Positions 8,969 through 16,859 of a stretch of 64,000 nt of DNA are shown piece by piece. A model generated the notes under the pieces. It searched no databases and was not told where the DNA came from. It saw nothing but the letters and a program-made list of their open reading frames with translations. The stretch is from an uncultured Actinomycetes bacterium. GTDB taxonomy: Bacteria; Actinomycetota; Acidimicrobiia; Acidimicrobiales; Acidimicrobilacustridaceae. Numbering within the stretch: position 1 is the first letter of the stretch; each line of letters opens with the position of its first letter. The translations under genes and the position numbers were made by a program. The stretch covers positions 62,001 through 126,000 of the forward strand of contig CALBSE010000069.1 in the NCBI GenBank assembly GCA_937927725.1, read 5' to 3'.

Positions 8969-9760
8969 TTACTTCTTTCCCTTCTCGGACTCGGTTTCTC
9001 CACTGGAGCCTGCAGTCTTTCCTTCGGCGACAAAGTCGTCGCGCAGTTCGTCGGATACACCAGAAAGATTGAGTTCGAACGTAAAGCCCTGTTCGAATCG
9101 GTAGGACTTCTTGACATCCCAAAGGTCGATGCCATTGAGGCTTTCCTTCGCAGCGCGGATCACCGTGGGCGACTTCGCTGCGATGTTGCCGGCGATTTCA
9201 CGAGCAGCAGCAATGAGTTCGTCACGAGGAACCACCCGGGAGACGGAACCCCATGCATGCAGTTGTTGCGCTGTTGCGTTGGCCGATGTGTAGACCATCT
9301 CGCGCATCTTGTGCTGTGGGACGAGTCGCGAAAGGTGAGTGGCGGCGCCAAGTGCTCCGCGATCCACCTCGGGAAGACCAAAGAACGCGTCGTCAGAGGC
9401 CACGATGACATCGGCATTGCCGACGAGGCCGATACCACCACCGACACAGAAGCCAGCGACCGCAGCCACGACCGGAACCTCACACTCGTAGACCGCCGCA
9501 AAGGCGTGGTAGCAGCCCTTGTTGGCCCCGATGAGAGCGTCGAAGCCTTCAGTGTTCTGCATTTCCTTGATGTCGACGCCAGCATTGAACCCGCGCCCCT
9601 CAGAACGAAGAATCACGGCCCGGACATTGCGATCGGCGCCAAGTCGGCGGATCTCGTCGCCGAGCTGGAACCACTCAGCCACAGTGAGGGCGTTAACCGG
9701 TGGACAGTTCTGCACGACCTCGGCAATGCCGTCCGTGCCAATGGTGACTTCGATACCCAT
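8969..9760 (-). CDS. echA20: EchA20-like ring-D hydrolase (crotonase family)
   Basis: 263 aa crotonase fold. FNAGVDIKEM (58-67) and FCVGGGIGLVG (104-114) form the oxyanion hole; FGLPEVDRGALGAATHLSRLVPQH and YRFEQGFTFELNLSGV are as in Rv3550/EchA20. EchA20 hydrolyses ring D of the hydrindane-dione CoA ester (HIEC-CoA) rather than hydrating an enoyl-CoA. It is first in the minus-strand run and divergent from the SDR at 9851, the same arrangement as Rv3549c/Rv3550. There is no Shine-Dalgarno; a TAGCGT -10 element lies 9 bases before the ATG. The C-terminus is extended with a Lys/Glu/Ser-rich tail. Confidence 0.92.
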   Translation of the reverse strand: MGIEVTIGTDGIAEVVQNCPPVNALTVAEWFQLGDEIRRLGADRNVRAVILRSEGRGFNAGVDIKEMQNTEGFDALIGANKGCYHAFAAVYECEVPVVAAVAGFCVGGGIGLVGNADVIVASDDAFFGLPEVDRGALGAATHLSRLVPQHKMREMVYTSANATAQQLHAWGSVSRVVPRDELIAAAREIAGNIAAKSPTVIRAAKESLNGIDLWDVKKSYRFEQGFTFELNLSGVSDELRDDFVAEGKTAGSSGETESEKGKK

Positions 9761-9769
9761 AGAGGCCCG

Positions 9770-9798
9770 ACGCTAGCCGGTGACCTGCCAATCGTCAG
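9770..9798 (-). promoter_or_regulatory. Promoter of echA20 operon
   Basis: On the minus strand, CTGACG (9798-9793) is followed 17 bases later by TAGCGT (9775-9770), which is 9 bases from the ATG. This fits a housekeeping promoter giving a transcript with almost no leader. Confidence 0.5.
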
Positions 9799-9838
9799 AT
9801 GGGCGAGGCCCTTCGAGGAGCCTTCCCGGGCCCCGTTG

Positions 9839-9844
9839 TAGGGT
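9839..9844 (+). promoter_or_regulatory. -10 element TAGGGT before SDR at 9851
   Basis: TAGGGT ends 6 bases before the ATG at 9851 and no ribosome-binding site is visible, so a leaderless transcript is likely. No convincing -35 box is seen. Confidence 0.45.
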
Positions 9845-9850
9845 TCGCTT

Positions 9851-10606
9851 ATGGCGCTTGAAATCGACCTCTCGGGACGTTCCGTCCTCATCACCGGTGG
9901 CACCAAAGGCGTCGGCCGAGGGATCGCCCAGCGGTTCTCCGATGCCGGCGCAACGGTCATTGTCTGTGCTCGACGCGACGCCGAGAATCCTCTTCCGGCT
10001 GACTGGCATTTCATCTCCGCCGACCTTCGTGACGGCGAGGCCGCCTACGCCGCAGTCGACGCCGCCTTCGCCATCGCCGGTCGTCTTGATTGCGTTGTGA
10101 ACAATGCCGGTGGATCGCCTCCCGCCGATTCGGCCGAGGCACCACCGAAGTTCACGCAGCGAATCGTCGAACTGAATCTGCTTGCCCCCTATTACGTTGC
10201 CCAGCGCGCTTACCACCACATGTCGAGCCAGGCCGGCGGCGGCTCGATCGTCAACATCGGCAGCGTTGTCGCGAATCGTCCCTCGCCCACCACTGCGGCC
10301 TACGGCGCAGCGAAAGCGGGTCTCCTGCAGTTGACGACCACCCTCGCCATGGAGTGGGCCCCCACTGTTCGCGTCAACACCATCACCGTTGGTCTCATTC
10401 TCACCGAACAAGCCGCCCTCTTCTATGGCGAGGGCGCGGAACGCGAGCGAATCGAGTCCGGAATTCCGATGGGCCGCTTCGCCATGCCGTCCGATGTTGG
10501 CGACATCGCCGTGTACTTAGCCAGCGATTTGGCGAGCTATGTGACTGGTGCGGAAATCGCTGCACATGGCGGTGGCGAACGCCCGCCATTCCTCGGCGCC
10601 GACTGA
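9851..10606 (+). CDS. Short-chain dehydrogenase (Rv3549c-like)
   Basis: 251 aa classical SDR: cofactor motif TGGTKGVG (15-22), NNAG, catalytic Ser in NIGSV and YGAAK. The NADP/NAD preference is not clear from the sequence. It is divergent from echA20 across a 90-base region, matching the position of Rv3549c beside Rv3550 in M. tuberculosis, which suggests a hydroxy/keto step on a steroid-derived CoA ester or acid. It is probably co-transcribed with the phosphotransferase 3 nt downstream. Substrate unproven. Confidence 0.88.
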   Translation: MALEIDLSGRSVLITGGTKGVGRGIAQRFSDAGATVIVCARRDAENPLPADWHFISADLRDGEAAYAAVDAAFAIAGRLDCVVNNAGGSPPADSAEAPPKFTQRIVELNLLAPYYVAQRAYHHMSSQAGGGSIVNIGSVVANRPSPTTAAYGAAKAGLLQLTTTLAMEWAPTVRVNTITVGLILTEQAALFYGEGAERERIESGIPMGRFAMPSDVGDIAVYLASDLASYVTGAEIAAHGGGERPPFLGAD

Positions 10607-10609
10607 CCC

Positions 10610-11971
10610 ATGAGCGAACAACCACGTCAGGACACCGAGCAGGTTCAGGTCTGGCTCGAGGCAAACTTCGGTGGCACTGTCACTTCGATTTGGCGCCAAC
10701 CGCGATGGCGCCCGGTGTGGTTCGCTGAAGTTGAACGTGATGGGCAATCTCATTCGCTCGTGGTGCGCGGCGATCGCACCGATATGCCACTCATCTTTCC
10801 GTTGCGCCACGAGATGACGCTTCAGGCGATGTTGCACGAACGCGACATCCCCACACCAGCGGTGCACGGCTGGATCGATGAGCCGATGGCCTATGTCATG
10901 GATCGCGTTGGTGGTCAGCAGCATTTCGAGAACACGTCTGATGCCGATCGCGCGTCGGCCGTCGATGACTATTTGCAGATTCTCGCCCGCATGCACGCGC
11001 TCGACGTTGAACCATTCGCAACAGCGGGCATCATGCGCGCCGAATCACCGGAACTCTCCGGACTCCTCGGACTGCGCCAGTACGAATCGGTCTATCGCTC
11101 AACGAAAAACGGACCCGATCCGTTCATGGAGTTTTGCTTGGGTTGGTTGCGTCGCAATCCCCCACAGTCGAAGGGCCGCGAATCGGTCATTTGTTGGGAT
11201 TCAGGGCAGTTCCACAACGAAAACGGAAAGATCGTGGCGGTACTCGATCTTGAGATCGGACACATCGGCGACCCAATGATGGATCTCGCTGCATGGCGAA
11301 TGCGCGACACCATCGTCGGCTACGGCGACTTCCCTGCGCTCTACGCGCGCTACGAAGAACTCTCTGGAACCGAAATCGATCTCGACGCGCTTATGCGTCA
11401 TCACTTTGCTTTCACCCTCACCAACCAACTTGCTCTTGGTCAGGCAGTTCGTCGACCGAACGTCGACACCGACCTCATGACCAATATGCAGTGGTGCTAC
11501 GAAACCAATCTCTTTGCTACTGAAGCGCTTGCGGAAATTCTGCAGGTCGAACTTCCGACTGTCGATGAACCCGAGGTTCGCGAGGGACGAGCATCGACTC
11601 CGGTCGAGCACATGGCCACGGTGCTCAAATCGCTTTCCGTTGGCGACGGTGCTGTCGATGATGAATTTCTCAAGTACCGATTGCGGGCGCTATTCCGAGA
11701 AGCGCGCCACGCAGCACGCGCCATTGAAATCGGCGATCAGGTCAGCCATGACGACCTCGATGACCTTCACCAACTACTCGGCCATCGTCCTGCCGACTGG
11801 TTCACGGGCGAAGCCGAACTTGAAACGTTCGTGCTCGCCGATGCCGAAACGGGAACTTTCGACGAGGAACTTCTCGTGCTGTTCCACAAGCGCAATCTGC
11901 GGGCCCACCAACTTCTCGGGCCACCGGGATCGGCGATGGCTACCCATCTACCGATCCAGACGTTCCGCTGA
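10610..11971 (+). CDS. Phosphotransferase-family protein (APH/ACAD10-like kinase fold)
   Basis: 453 aa. The kinase-fold core has VICWDSGQFHNENG in the place of the usual HGDxxxxN catalytic loop, followed by the metal-binding AVLDLEIGHIGDP. The loop therefore differs from the canonical Brenner motif, though Asp and Asn remain. A ~110-residue C-terminal extension has no clear similarity to me. It starts 3 nt after the SDR stop and is probably translated from the same mRNA. Proteins of this group are common in actinobacterial acyl-CoA clusters, where their substrate is usually unknown; antibiotic resistance is unlikely in this context. Confidence 0.8.
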   Translation: MSEQPRQDTEQVQVWLEANFGGTVTSIWRQPRWRPVWFAEVERDGQSHSLVVRGDRTDMPLIFPLRHEMTLQAMLHERDIPTPAVHGWIDEPMAYVMDRVGGQQHFENTSDADRASAVDDYLQILARMHALDVEPFATAGIMRAESPELSGLLGLRQYESVYRSTKNGPDPFMEFCLGWLRRNPPQSKGRESVICWDSGQFHNENGKIVAVLDLEIGHIGDPMMDLAAWRMRDTIVGYGDFPALYARYEELSGTEIDLDALMRHHFAFTLTNQLALGQAVRRPNVDTDLMTNMQWCYETNLFATEALAEILQVELPTVDEPEVREGRASTPVEHMATVLKSLSVGDGAVDDEFLKYRLRALFREARHAARAIEIGDQVSHDDLDDLHQLLGHRPADWFTGEAELETFVLADAETGTFDEELLVLFHKRNLRAHQLLGPPGSAMATHLPIQTFR

Positions 11972-11981
11972 ATTTCGGGCG

Positions 11982-12012
11982 AGGTGCGCTCGGGCACCTA
12001 CACCCAGGGTGT
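11982..12012. terminator. Weak hairpins between convergent genes
   Basis: AGGTGC and GCACCT (11982-11999) can pair around a 6-base loop, and ACACCC/GGGTGT (12000-12012) lies next to it. They sit between the converging phosphotransferase and ipdF genes. Stems are short and there is no T-run, so a terminator role is tentative. Confidence 0.3.
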
Positions 12013-12014
12013 CG

Positions 12015-12776
12015 TTAGGCGCGCTGACTGCTCACCGACACGATTTCGCCGGTCATGTATGAGCTGTAATCAGACGCGAGGAACATCATGACGTTGGCAA
12101 CTTCCCACGGCTCTGCCGCGCGGCCGAATGCTTCACGCTTCGTGAGTTCCGCAAGAGTTTCTTCCGTTGTGGCCTTGGCCAAGAACGGATGCATCGCAAG
12201 GCTCGGGGCAACTGCATTGATGCGAACATCGTGCGGTGCGGCTTCAATTGCCGCGCAACGGGTAAGCGCCATTACGCCGGCCTTTGCTGCGGCGTAATGA
12301 GCCTGACCTTCTTGAGCGCGCCAACCAAGCACCGACGCGTTGTTGACGATCACGCCGCCACCATTGGCGTAGAGGTACGTCATCTCGGCACGCATGCAGC
12401 GGAATGTTCCGTTAAGGGTGACGTCAAGCACGAGGCTCCACTGATCGTCGGTCATGTCGACGATCGGCACTTCACCGCCGAGGCCAGCGTTGTTAATGAA
12501 CACGTCGATGCCACCAAGCGCCGCTGCAGCACCTTGAACGAGCGCCTGAACATCAGACTCGACGGTGACGTCGCAGGGAATGCCGACGACACCGAGTTCG
12601 GCGGCTGATTCGGCGCAGCGACGCTCGTGCTTGTCAGAAATGACAACTTGCGCGCCTTCTTCGATTGCACGCTTCGCGGCCTGGAAACCAATACCCGTTC
12701 CCGCCGCAGCAGTGACGAGCACCTTCTTGCCGGCAAGAAGTCCGTGCCCATTGACATATGTCGGTGTTGTGCTCAT
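12015..12776 (-). CDS. ipdF: IpdF-like short-chain dehydrogenase (Rv3559c-like)
   Basis: 253 aa SDR. The unusual cofactor loop VTAAAGTGIG (21-30), the stretch NNASVLGWRAQEGQAHYAAAK with the catalytic Tyr/Lys, and TGEIVSVSSQ near the end match Rv3559c (IpdF) as I recall it. IpdF oxidises or reduces the 5-hydroxy group of the HIP-derived CoA ester during rings C/D degradation. The start overlaps the fadE30 stop (ATGA), as for Rv3559c-Rv3560c. Unlike in mycobacteria, this pair is on the same strand as ipdABC but separated from it by a two-gene plus-strand unit. Confidence 0.88.
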   Translation of the reverse strand: MSTTPTYVNGHGLLAGKKVLVTAAAGTGIGFQAAKRAIEEGAQVVISDKHERRCAESAAELGVVGIPCDVTVESDVQALVQGAAAALGGIDVFINNAGLGGEVPIVDMTDDQWSLVLDVTLNGTFRCMRAEMTYLYANGGGVIVNNASVLGWRAQEGQAHYAAAKAGVMALTRCAAIEAAPHDVRINAVAPSLAMHPFLAKATTEETLAELTKREAFGRAAEPWEVANVMMFLASDYSSYMTGEIVSVSSQRA

Positions 12777-13957
12777 GCGGGGTTTGGCTCCTTGGGCAGG
12801 CCAAGCACGCGTTCACCCAACACATTGCGTTGGATTTCGTTGCTGCCGCCGTAAATGGTTTCGGATCGAGTGAACAAGAACATCTTTTGGTCAAGCGTGA
12901 GCTCGTAGGGAAAGCCTTCAGCGATCTGCGATTCGATGCCGCCAATATCCATGGCGAGTTCGCCGAGGTCGCGATGCCACGTTCCCCAAAACAACTTGGA
13001 GATCGAAGCTTCGGGACCGGGAACACCCGAGCCCATCGAACGCAATGCATTCCATTGCATGAGCTTGAGCCCGGTGTAAGCCTCGGCAAGGCGCTGACGC
13101 ATGAGCGGGTTCGCAGCCGAACCCTTCTTCTTTGCTTCAGCAATGAGGTTGTCGAGTTCGCGTTCGAAACCAACCTGCTGCGCCAGCGTTGAGATACCGC
13201 GCTCGAGTGCAAGCAAGTCCATCGCAACACCCCAGCCCTTGCCCGGTTCGCCAACGATGAGCCCAGCTTCGGTCACTGCATCACTAAAGAACACCTCATT
13301 GAATTCGCCGCCACCGGTGATCTGTTCAATGATGCGGGCTTCAACGCCGGGCTGATCCATCGGGACAAGAAGGAATGACAGGCCCTTGTGCCGCGCCGAG
13401 CCTGATTCGGTGCGAGCAACAACGAAACACCAATGCGAAACGTGGGCCAATGAGGTCCATACCTTCTGACCATTGATGATCCACTGATCCCCAGCGAGAA
13501 CGGCTCGGGTCTGCACATTGGCGAGATCGGAACCAGCGTTGGGTTCCGAATACCCCTGACACCAGCGCTCGTCACCACTGAGAATCGGCGGGAGAAAGCG
13601 CTCGCACTGTTCGGGTGTGCCGTGCTCGATCAGCGTGGGGCCAAGAAGGTTCTCGCCCATGTGATTGACGCGACCAGGGGCCTGAGCTCGTGCGTATTCC
13701 TCGGCCCAAATGATCTGCTGGCCAACGGTGGCGTTACGCCCGCCAAATTCGGTGGGCCAACCCAGTCCGATCCAGCCGGCGGCGCCCAGCACCTTTTCCC
13801 AGCGTTCTCGGATCTCAAATCCGACTTCTTCATCGCCGGGGCCACCGCGCCCCTTCAGGGACGCGAATTCTCCGACGAGGTTTTCGGCCAGCCATGACTT
13901 GGCAGCGGCACGGAATTCCTCGTCGGAGACGGTCGAGACATCTACGGGAAGGGCCAT
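12773..13957 (-). CDS. fadE30: FadE30-like acyl-CoA dehydrogenase
   Basis: 394 aa acyl-CoA dehydrogenase. The order of motifs FASLKGRGGPG near the start, WCQGYSEPNAGSDLA, NGQKVWTSLAHVSHWCFVLAR-like, and FTRSETIYGGSNEIQRN at the end follows Rv3560c (FadE30). FadE30 dehydrogenates the ring C/D intermediate after propionate removal. A TAAAGT -10 element lies 6 bases before the ATG with no Shine-Dalgarno, so it may have its own leaderless promoter within the end of the upstream gene. ipdF follows with a 4-nt overlap. Confidence 0.9.
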   Translation of the reverse strand: MALPVDVSTVSDEEFRAAAKSWLAENLVGEFASLKGRGGPGDEEVGFEIRERWEKVLGAAGWIGLGWPTEFGGRNATVGQQIIWAEEYARAQAPGRVNHMGENLLGPTLIEHGTPEQCERFLPPILSGDERWCQGYSEPNAGSDLANVQTRAVLAGDQWIINGQKVWTSLAHVSHWCFVVARTESGSARHKGLSFLLVPMDQPGVEARIIEQITGGGEFNEVFFSDAVTEAGLIVGEPGKGWGVAMDLLALERGISTLAQQVGFERELDNLIAEAKKKGSAANPLMRQRLAEAYTGLKLMQWNALRSMGSGVPGPEASISKLFWGTWHRDLGELAMDIGGIESQIAEGFPYELTLDQKMFLFTRSETIYGGSNEIQRNVLGERVLGLPKEPNPA

Positions 13958-13963
13958 GGGCCC

Positions 13964-13969
13964 ACTTTA
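13964..13969 (-). promoter_or_regulatory. -10 element TAAAGT before fadE30
   Basis: On the minus strand TAAAGT ends 6 bases before the fadE30 ATG, with no ribosome-binding site in between. It lies in the 20-base gap after the amidohydrolase stop, so it would be a promoter internal to this gene run. Confidence 0.4.
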
Positions 13970-13977
13970 GGACCCGA

Positions 13978-14871
13978 TCAATCCAGCTTCAGAACTCGGG
14001 CCGCATTGTCGTGGAGGAACTTCGGCCAAACATTGTCATTGAACGGCACATCACGCATTTCGGTCATGATCCGCTGCAGCGAAAGTCCCATAGGGAAATA
14101 GCCGGCGTAGATGATCTTGTCGGCGCCGCGAGTATTCGCGTAGTCGATGATGCGGGGGTCGTAATGCTTGGGGGCAAAGGCCGAGGTCGAGTAGTGCAGA
14201 CCCGGCCATTTGAGCATGAGCTTCACCATGAGTTCGGTCCAGGGCTGGCAGCCGTGACGCGAGACATAGGTGAGTTCGGGAAAGTCGTACATGACTTCGT
14301 CGACATGCTCGACGTGCTGACACTGGAACTTGAGACGCGGACCGGGAATGCCGGTGCAGACGAACACCGGAATGTCGAGCTCGCAGGCCTTGGCATAGAT
14401 CGGGTACATCTTCTTGTCGTTGATCGCTACCTGCGGGAAACAACCTGCCGGGAACATGCTGATGGAACGCACGCCCCAGGTTTCGTAGGCGCGAACGATA
14501 TTTTCGATTCCGGCCATGCCGTCGTTGGGATCGGCGCCAACAGAACCGACAAAGCGTCCGGGATAGCGCTTGAGCGCTTCTTCACCAGTTGCCTCACCTT
14601 GTCCTTCACGGTGGCCAACGCCGACCATGCCAATAGAGACGCCACACTTGTCCATCTGGTCAAGGGTGTAGCCAACCGGATCGTCGGTTTCGCGAACTTC
14701 TTTTTCCTTATCCGGCGGAGCCTTGAACATGTACTCGGCCGGAAACTCAAACTCTTCTTTGGACTGCGAGTCCTTGGTCTGCTTGGTAATGAACTCGTAC
14801 TGCGCTTTCAGATCTTTCGCCGGAAAGCCAATCATCGTGTCGATGACCGGAACGTCGGTCGGCATAGCCAT
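13978..14871 (-). CDS. Amidohydrolase-related protein (amidohydrolase 2 / COG2159)
   Basis: 297 aa, short for the family. The N-terminus VIDTMIGFP replaces the usual DxHxH metal motif, so the first metal-binding histidines appear to be absent. Later motifs such as VCTGIPG and VSRHGCQPW are family-like but degenerate. The ACMSD/LigW-like family performs metal-dependent hydrolysis or decarboxylation of carboxylated rings. GGGGG lies 8 bases before the ATG. It is first in the run leading to fadE30 and ipdF, so a role in steroid breakdown is possible but not shown. Confidence 0.75.
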   Translation of the reverse strand: MAMPTDVPVIDTMIGFPAKDLKAQYEFITKQTKDSQSKEEFEFPAEYMFKAPPDKEKEVRETDDPVGYTLDQMDKCGVSIGMVGVGHREGQGEATGEEALKRYPGRFVGSVGADPNDGMAGIENIVRAYETWGVRSISMFPAGCFPQVAINDKKMYPIYAKACELDIPVFVCTGIPGPRLKFQCQHVEHVDEVMYDFPELTYVSRHGCQPWTELMVKLMLKWPGLHYSTSAFAPKHYDPRIIDYANTRGADKIIYAGYFPMGLSLQRIMTEMRDVPFNDNVWPKFLHDNAARVLKLD

Positions 14872-14907
14872 TGTGAATTCCCCCTGGAATCGGCAACGAG
14901 TGATTCG

Positions 14908-14921
14908 TTGACTTTTGTCAA
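14908..14921. promoter_or_regulatory. Palindrome TTGAC-N4-GTCAA upstream of amidohydrolase
   Basis: A perfect 5-4-5 inverted repeat lies about 37 bases before the ATG at 14871. It contains a TTGACA sequence on the minus strand that could be a -35 box, so it may be an operator overlapping a promoter. No good -10 box is seen at the usual distance. Confidence 0.35.
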
Positions 14922-14963
14922 TCTAGGACACCACTCGCACCTCGGCGAGTTACTGCAAAAGCA

Positions 14964-14991
14964 ATGTGGGGCGGGTTACCCCGCCCCACAT
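14964..14991 (-). terminator. Terminator of Liv operon 1
   Basis: A perfect 12-bp stem (ATGTGGGGCGGG paired with its complement) with a 4-base loop lies 38 bases after the stop of the small membrane protein. On the minus strand it is followed by TTGCTTTTGC. This is a good intrinsic terminator. Confidence 0.8.
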
Positions 14992-15029
14992 CAAGGATCC
15001 GCCACTACATCTTTTCCAGAAAGCGGTGG

Positions 15030-15383
15030 CTATTTGCCGGCAATGCGGTCGGCCGCTTCGCGCTGTTCGAAGATCAAACGAACGAGCCAGAAACGGAAAT
15101 AGCGACGCAGTGACATCACGATGAAAAGGGCTGCACCCACCACAGCGAGAACAAGTCCGAATGTTCCCATCGCTGCGAGGTCATCGGTCTTTGCACCTTT
15201 GCCGCTGCCTTGAATGGTGAGCCAGGCGATGAGCGAAAGCACAATCCCTGCGAGCATCAGTAGCGACCCAAGGATCAGCCAGGTGCGCTCGGGATTGGCC
15301 TTTCCGCCATCGACCTTCATTGCATCGACTTCGCCCTGGAACTCCTGGAGGCGGGCCGACGGGGTGGTTTCTGTGTTACTCAT
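15030..15383 (-). CDS. Small two-helix membrane protein of Liv operon 1 (uncharacterised)
   Basis: 117 aa. A polar ~35-residue N-terminus is followed by hydrophobic segments at about 36-57 (LILGSLLMLAGIVLSLIAWL) and 72-92, then a basic tail (RRYFRFWLVRLIFEQREAADRI). GGAGG lies before the ATG. It is the last gene of the operon, 25 nt after livF. A clear homologue of identical length, with the same layout and shared residues (LLMLxGxxxxxx, GAAxF, FxxxWLxRxxxE, DRI), lies at 38906-39259, also directly after a livF. The function is unknown; a transporter-associated role is inferred from the repeated context. Confidence 0.85.
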   Translation of the reverse strand: MSNTETTPSARLQEFQGEVDAMKVDGGKANPERTWLILGSLLMLAGIVLSLIAWLTIQGSGKGAKTDDLAAMGTFGLVLAVVGAALFIVMSLRRYFRFWLVRLIFEQREAADRIAGK

Positions 15384-15408
15384 GTTTCCTCCGTTGTTCT
15401 GGCGTTGA

Positions 15409-16116
15409 TCAGTGTGTTGTTCCGCCCAGATACGCCTCAGTTAATTCTTCGGCGATCTCGGCAGGTGGTCCGGTACGAGTAATGCGGCCGTGCAACATGA
15501 TCGACGCAACCGTCGACACGCCCAGCACGGCTTGGGCGAACTGTTCCACCACGAGGATGGAGATGCCGTCGGCCGCGAGTTCGGCCACACGTTCATAAAG
15601 CTCTTCAACGATGAGCGGTGCAAGCCCCATCGAAAGTTCGTCAAGCAAGAGAAGTGACGGGTTCACCGTGAGGGCTCGCGCCATCGCAAGCATTTGCTGT
15701 TCGCCACCGGACATCGTTCCGGCGATCTGCTTGCGCCGTTCCTTGAGTCGGGGGAACTGGGCGAATGCTTTGTCTTGCACGTCCGACAGCGATGCGCCCG
15801 CATGGGTGAACATACGCAGGTTCTCGGTGACGGTGAGGTTCGGGAAGACACCGCGACCCTCGGGGACGAGGCACACGCCAGCTCGTGCCAGTGAGTCACT
15901 ACTTACGCCATTGACTTCGCGCCCGCTGATGAGCAGCTGTCCCGCACTCGGAACGATCTGACCGCTACACACTGCAAGGGTCGTGGTCTTACCGGCGCCG
16001 TTGGGACCGAGCAGTGCGTGAACCTGGCCGGCTTCGAGTTTGAGATTCACACCGTGAAGGACATCGATAGCGCCATAGCCGCCACGAATGTTGTTGAGCT
16101 CGAGAATGGGGGTCAT
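15409..16116 (-). CDS. livF: LivF-type ABC transporter ATPase (operon 1)
   Basis: 235 aa. Walker A GPNGAGKT, signature MSGGEQQML, Walker B LLLLDELSMGLAP and the LivF-typical VPEGRGVFPNLTVTENL are all present. Note Leu rather than Pro after the Walker B Glu (DEL), usual in LivF. It forms the second half of the ATPase heterodimer with LivG encoded just upstream; the start overlaps the livG stop (ATGA). It drives uptake by the fused permease at 16856-19060. Confidence 0.93.
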   Translation of the reverse strand: MTPILELNNIRGGYGAIDVLHGVNLKLEAGQVHALLGPNGAGKTTTLAVCSGQIVPSAGQLLISGREVNGVSSDSLARAGVCLVPEGRGVFPNLTVTENLRMFTHAGASLSDVQDKAFAQFPRLKERRKQIAGTMSGGEQQMLAMARALTVNPSLLLLDELSMGLAPLIVEELYERVAELAADGISILVVEQFAQAVLGVSTVASIMLHGRITRTGPPAEIAEELTEAYLGGTTH

Positions 16117-16859
16117 GACGCCTCCTCAACTGTTTCGGTTCCGAGGTACGCCGATTGCACGACAGGATTTGCTTGGATTTCAGCAGGGGTACCCGTGGCA
16201 ATAATCGTGCCGAAGTCGAGTACGTGGATGTATTCGCAGGTACCCATAACAAACGACATGTCGTGTTCGACAAGGAGAACTGCAAGTCCTTCATCGACAA
16301 AAGTGCGCAGCAGCGACGCCATCTCTTCGGTCTCTTCTTCATTCAGACCTGAGGAAGGTTCGTCGAGGAGGAGGACTCGAGGATTGAGCGCCAATGCCCG
16401 TGCAAGTTCGACGAGACGTGCAGTTCCGGTTGGAAGGGTGCCCACCATGAACTCTGAAACGTCAGAAAGCCCGACCTTTTCGAGCATCTCGTTGCACACG
16501 GCGTTCGGATCAAATCCAGATCGATCCCAAGTCTTTCGTTGTTCGGCTGCAACGAGAATGTTTTCTCGAGCAGAAAGACTGCCGAACACTTCAAGTTTCT
16601 GGAACGTACGAGCAATGCCCATACGAGCTCGCTTGTACGGGTTTTTATTCGTGATGTCTCGGCCGTTGAAGAACACTTTGCCGCTGGTGGGCTCCTGCAA
16701 TCCGGTGATGACATTGAAACATGTGGTTTTGCCTGCACCGTTGGGTCCGATGAGGCCGGTCACCCGCCCTTCAACGACGTCGATGCTGGCATGCGACACG
16801 GCTTGCAGGACACCGAACCGGACGACGATGTCCTGAGTGGAAAGGATTGGTTCGGTCAT
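16113..16859 (-). CDS. livG: LivG-type ABC transporter ATPase (operon 1)
   Basis: 248 aa. Walker A GPNGAGKT, Walker B VLLLDEPSSGL and switch His in LLVEHDM are intact, but the ABC signature reads LPTGTARLVELARAL rather than LSGGQ. The same change is seen in the other two LivG-like ATPases of this window. GIARTFQKLEVFGSLSARENI is typical for LivG. It overlaps the permease stop by 4 nt (ATGA) and pairs with LivF. Confidence 0.92.
   Translation of the reverse strand: MTEPILSTQDIVVRFGVLQAVSHASIDVVEGRVTGLIGPNGAGKTTCFNVITGLQEPTSGKVFFNGRDITNKNPYKRARMGIARTFQKLEVFGSLSARENILVAAEQRKTWDRSGFDPNAVCNEMLEKVGLSDVSEFMVGTLPTGTARLVELARALALNPRVLLLDEPSSGLNEEETEEMASLLRTFVDEGLAVLLVEHDMSFVMGTCEYIHVLDFGTIIATGTPAEIQANPVVQSAYLGTETVEEAS

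Noticed and set aside
7829..9841. 670-codon open frame on the plus strand
   Set aside because: It lies opposite ipdB, ipdA and echA20, has arginine/cysteine-rich composition with no recognisable domain, and exists because the real genes use codons that leave the complement open.
9760..9851. KstR2 box (AAGCAAG-N2-CTTGCTT) expected between echA20 and the divergent SDR
   Set aside because: I looked for it and for the KstR motif; no matching palindrome is present, so this region is probably regulated by another protein or not at all.
10610..11971. Aminoglycoside phosphotransferase as a resistance gene
   Set aside because: The catalytic loop is unlike that of resistance enzymes and the context is acyl-CoA catabolism; no mobile element is nearby.
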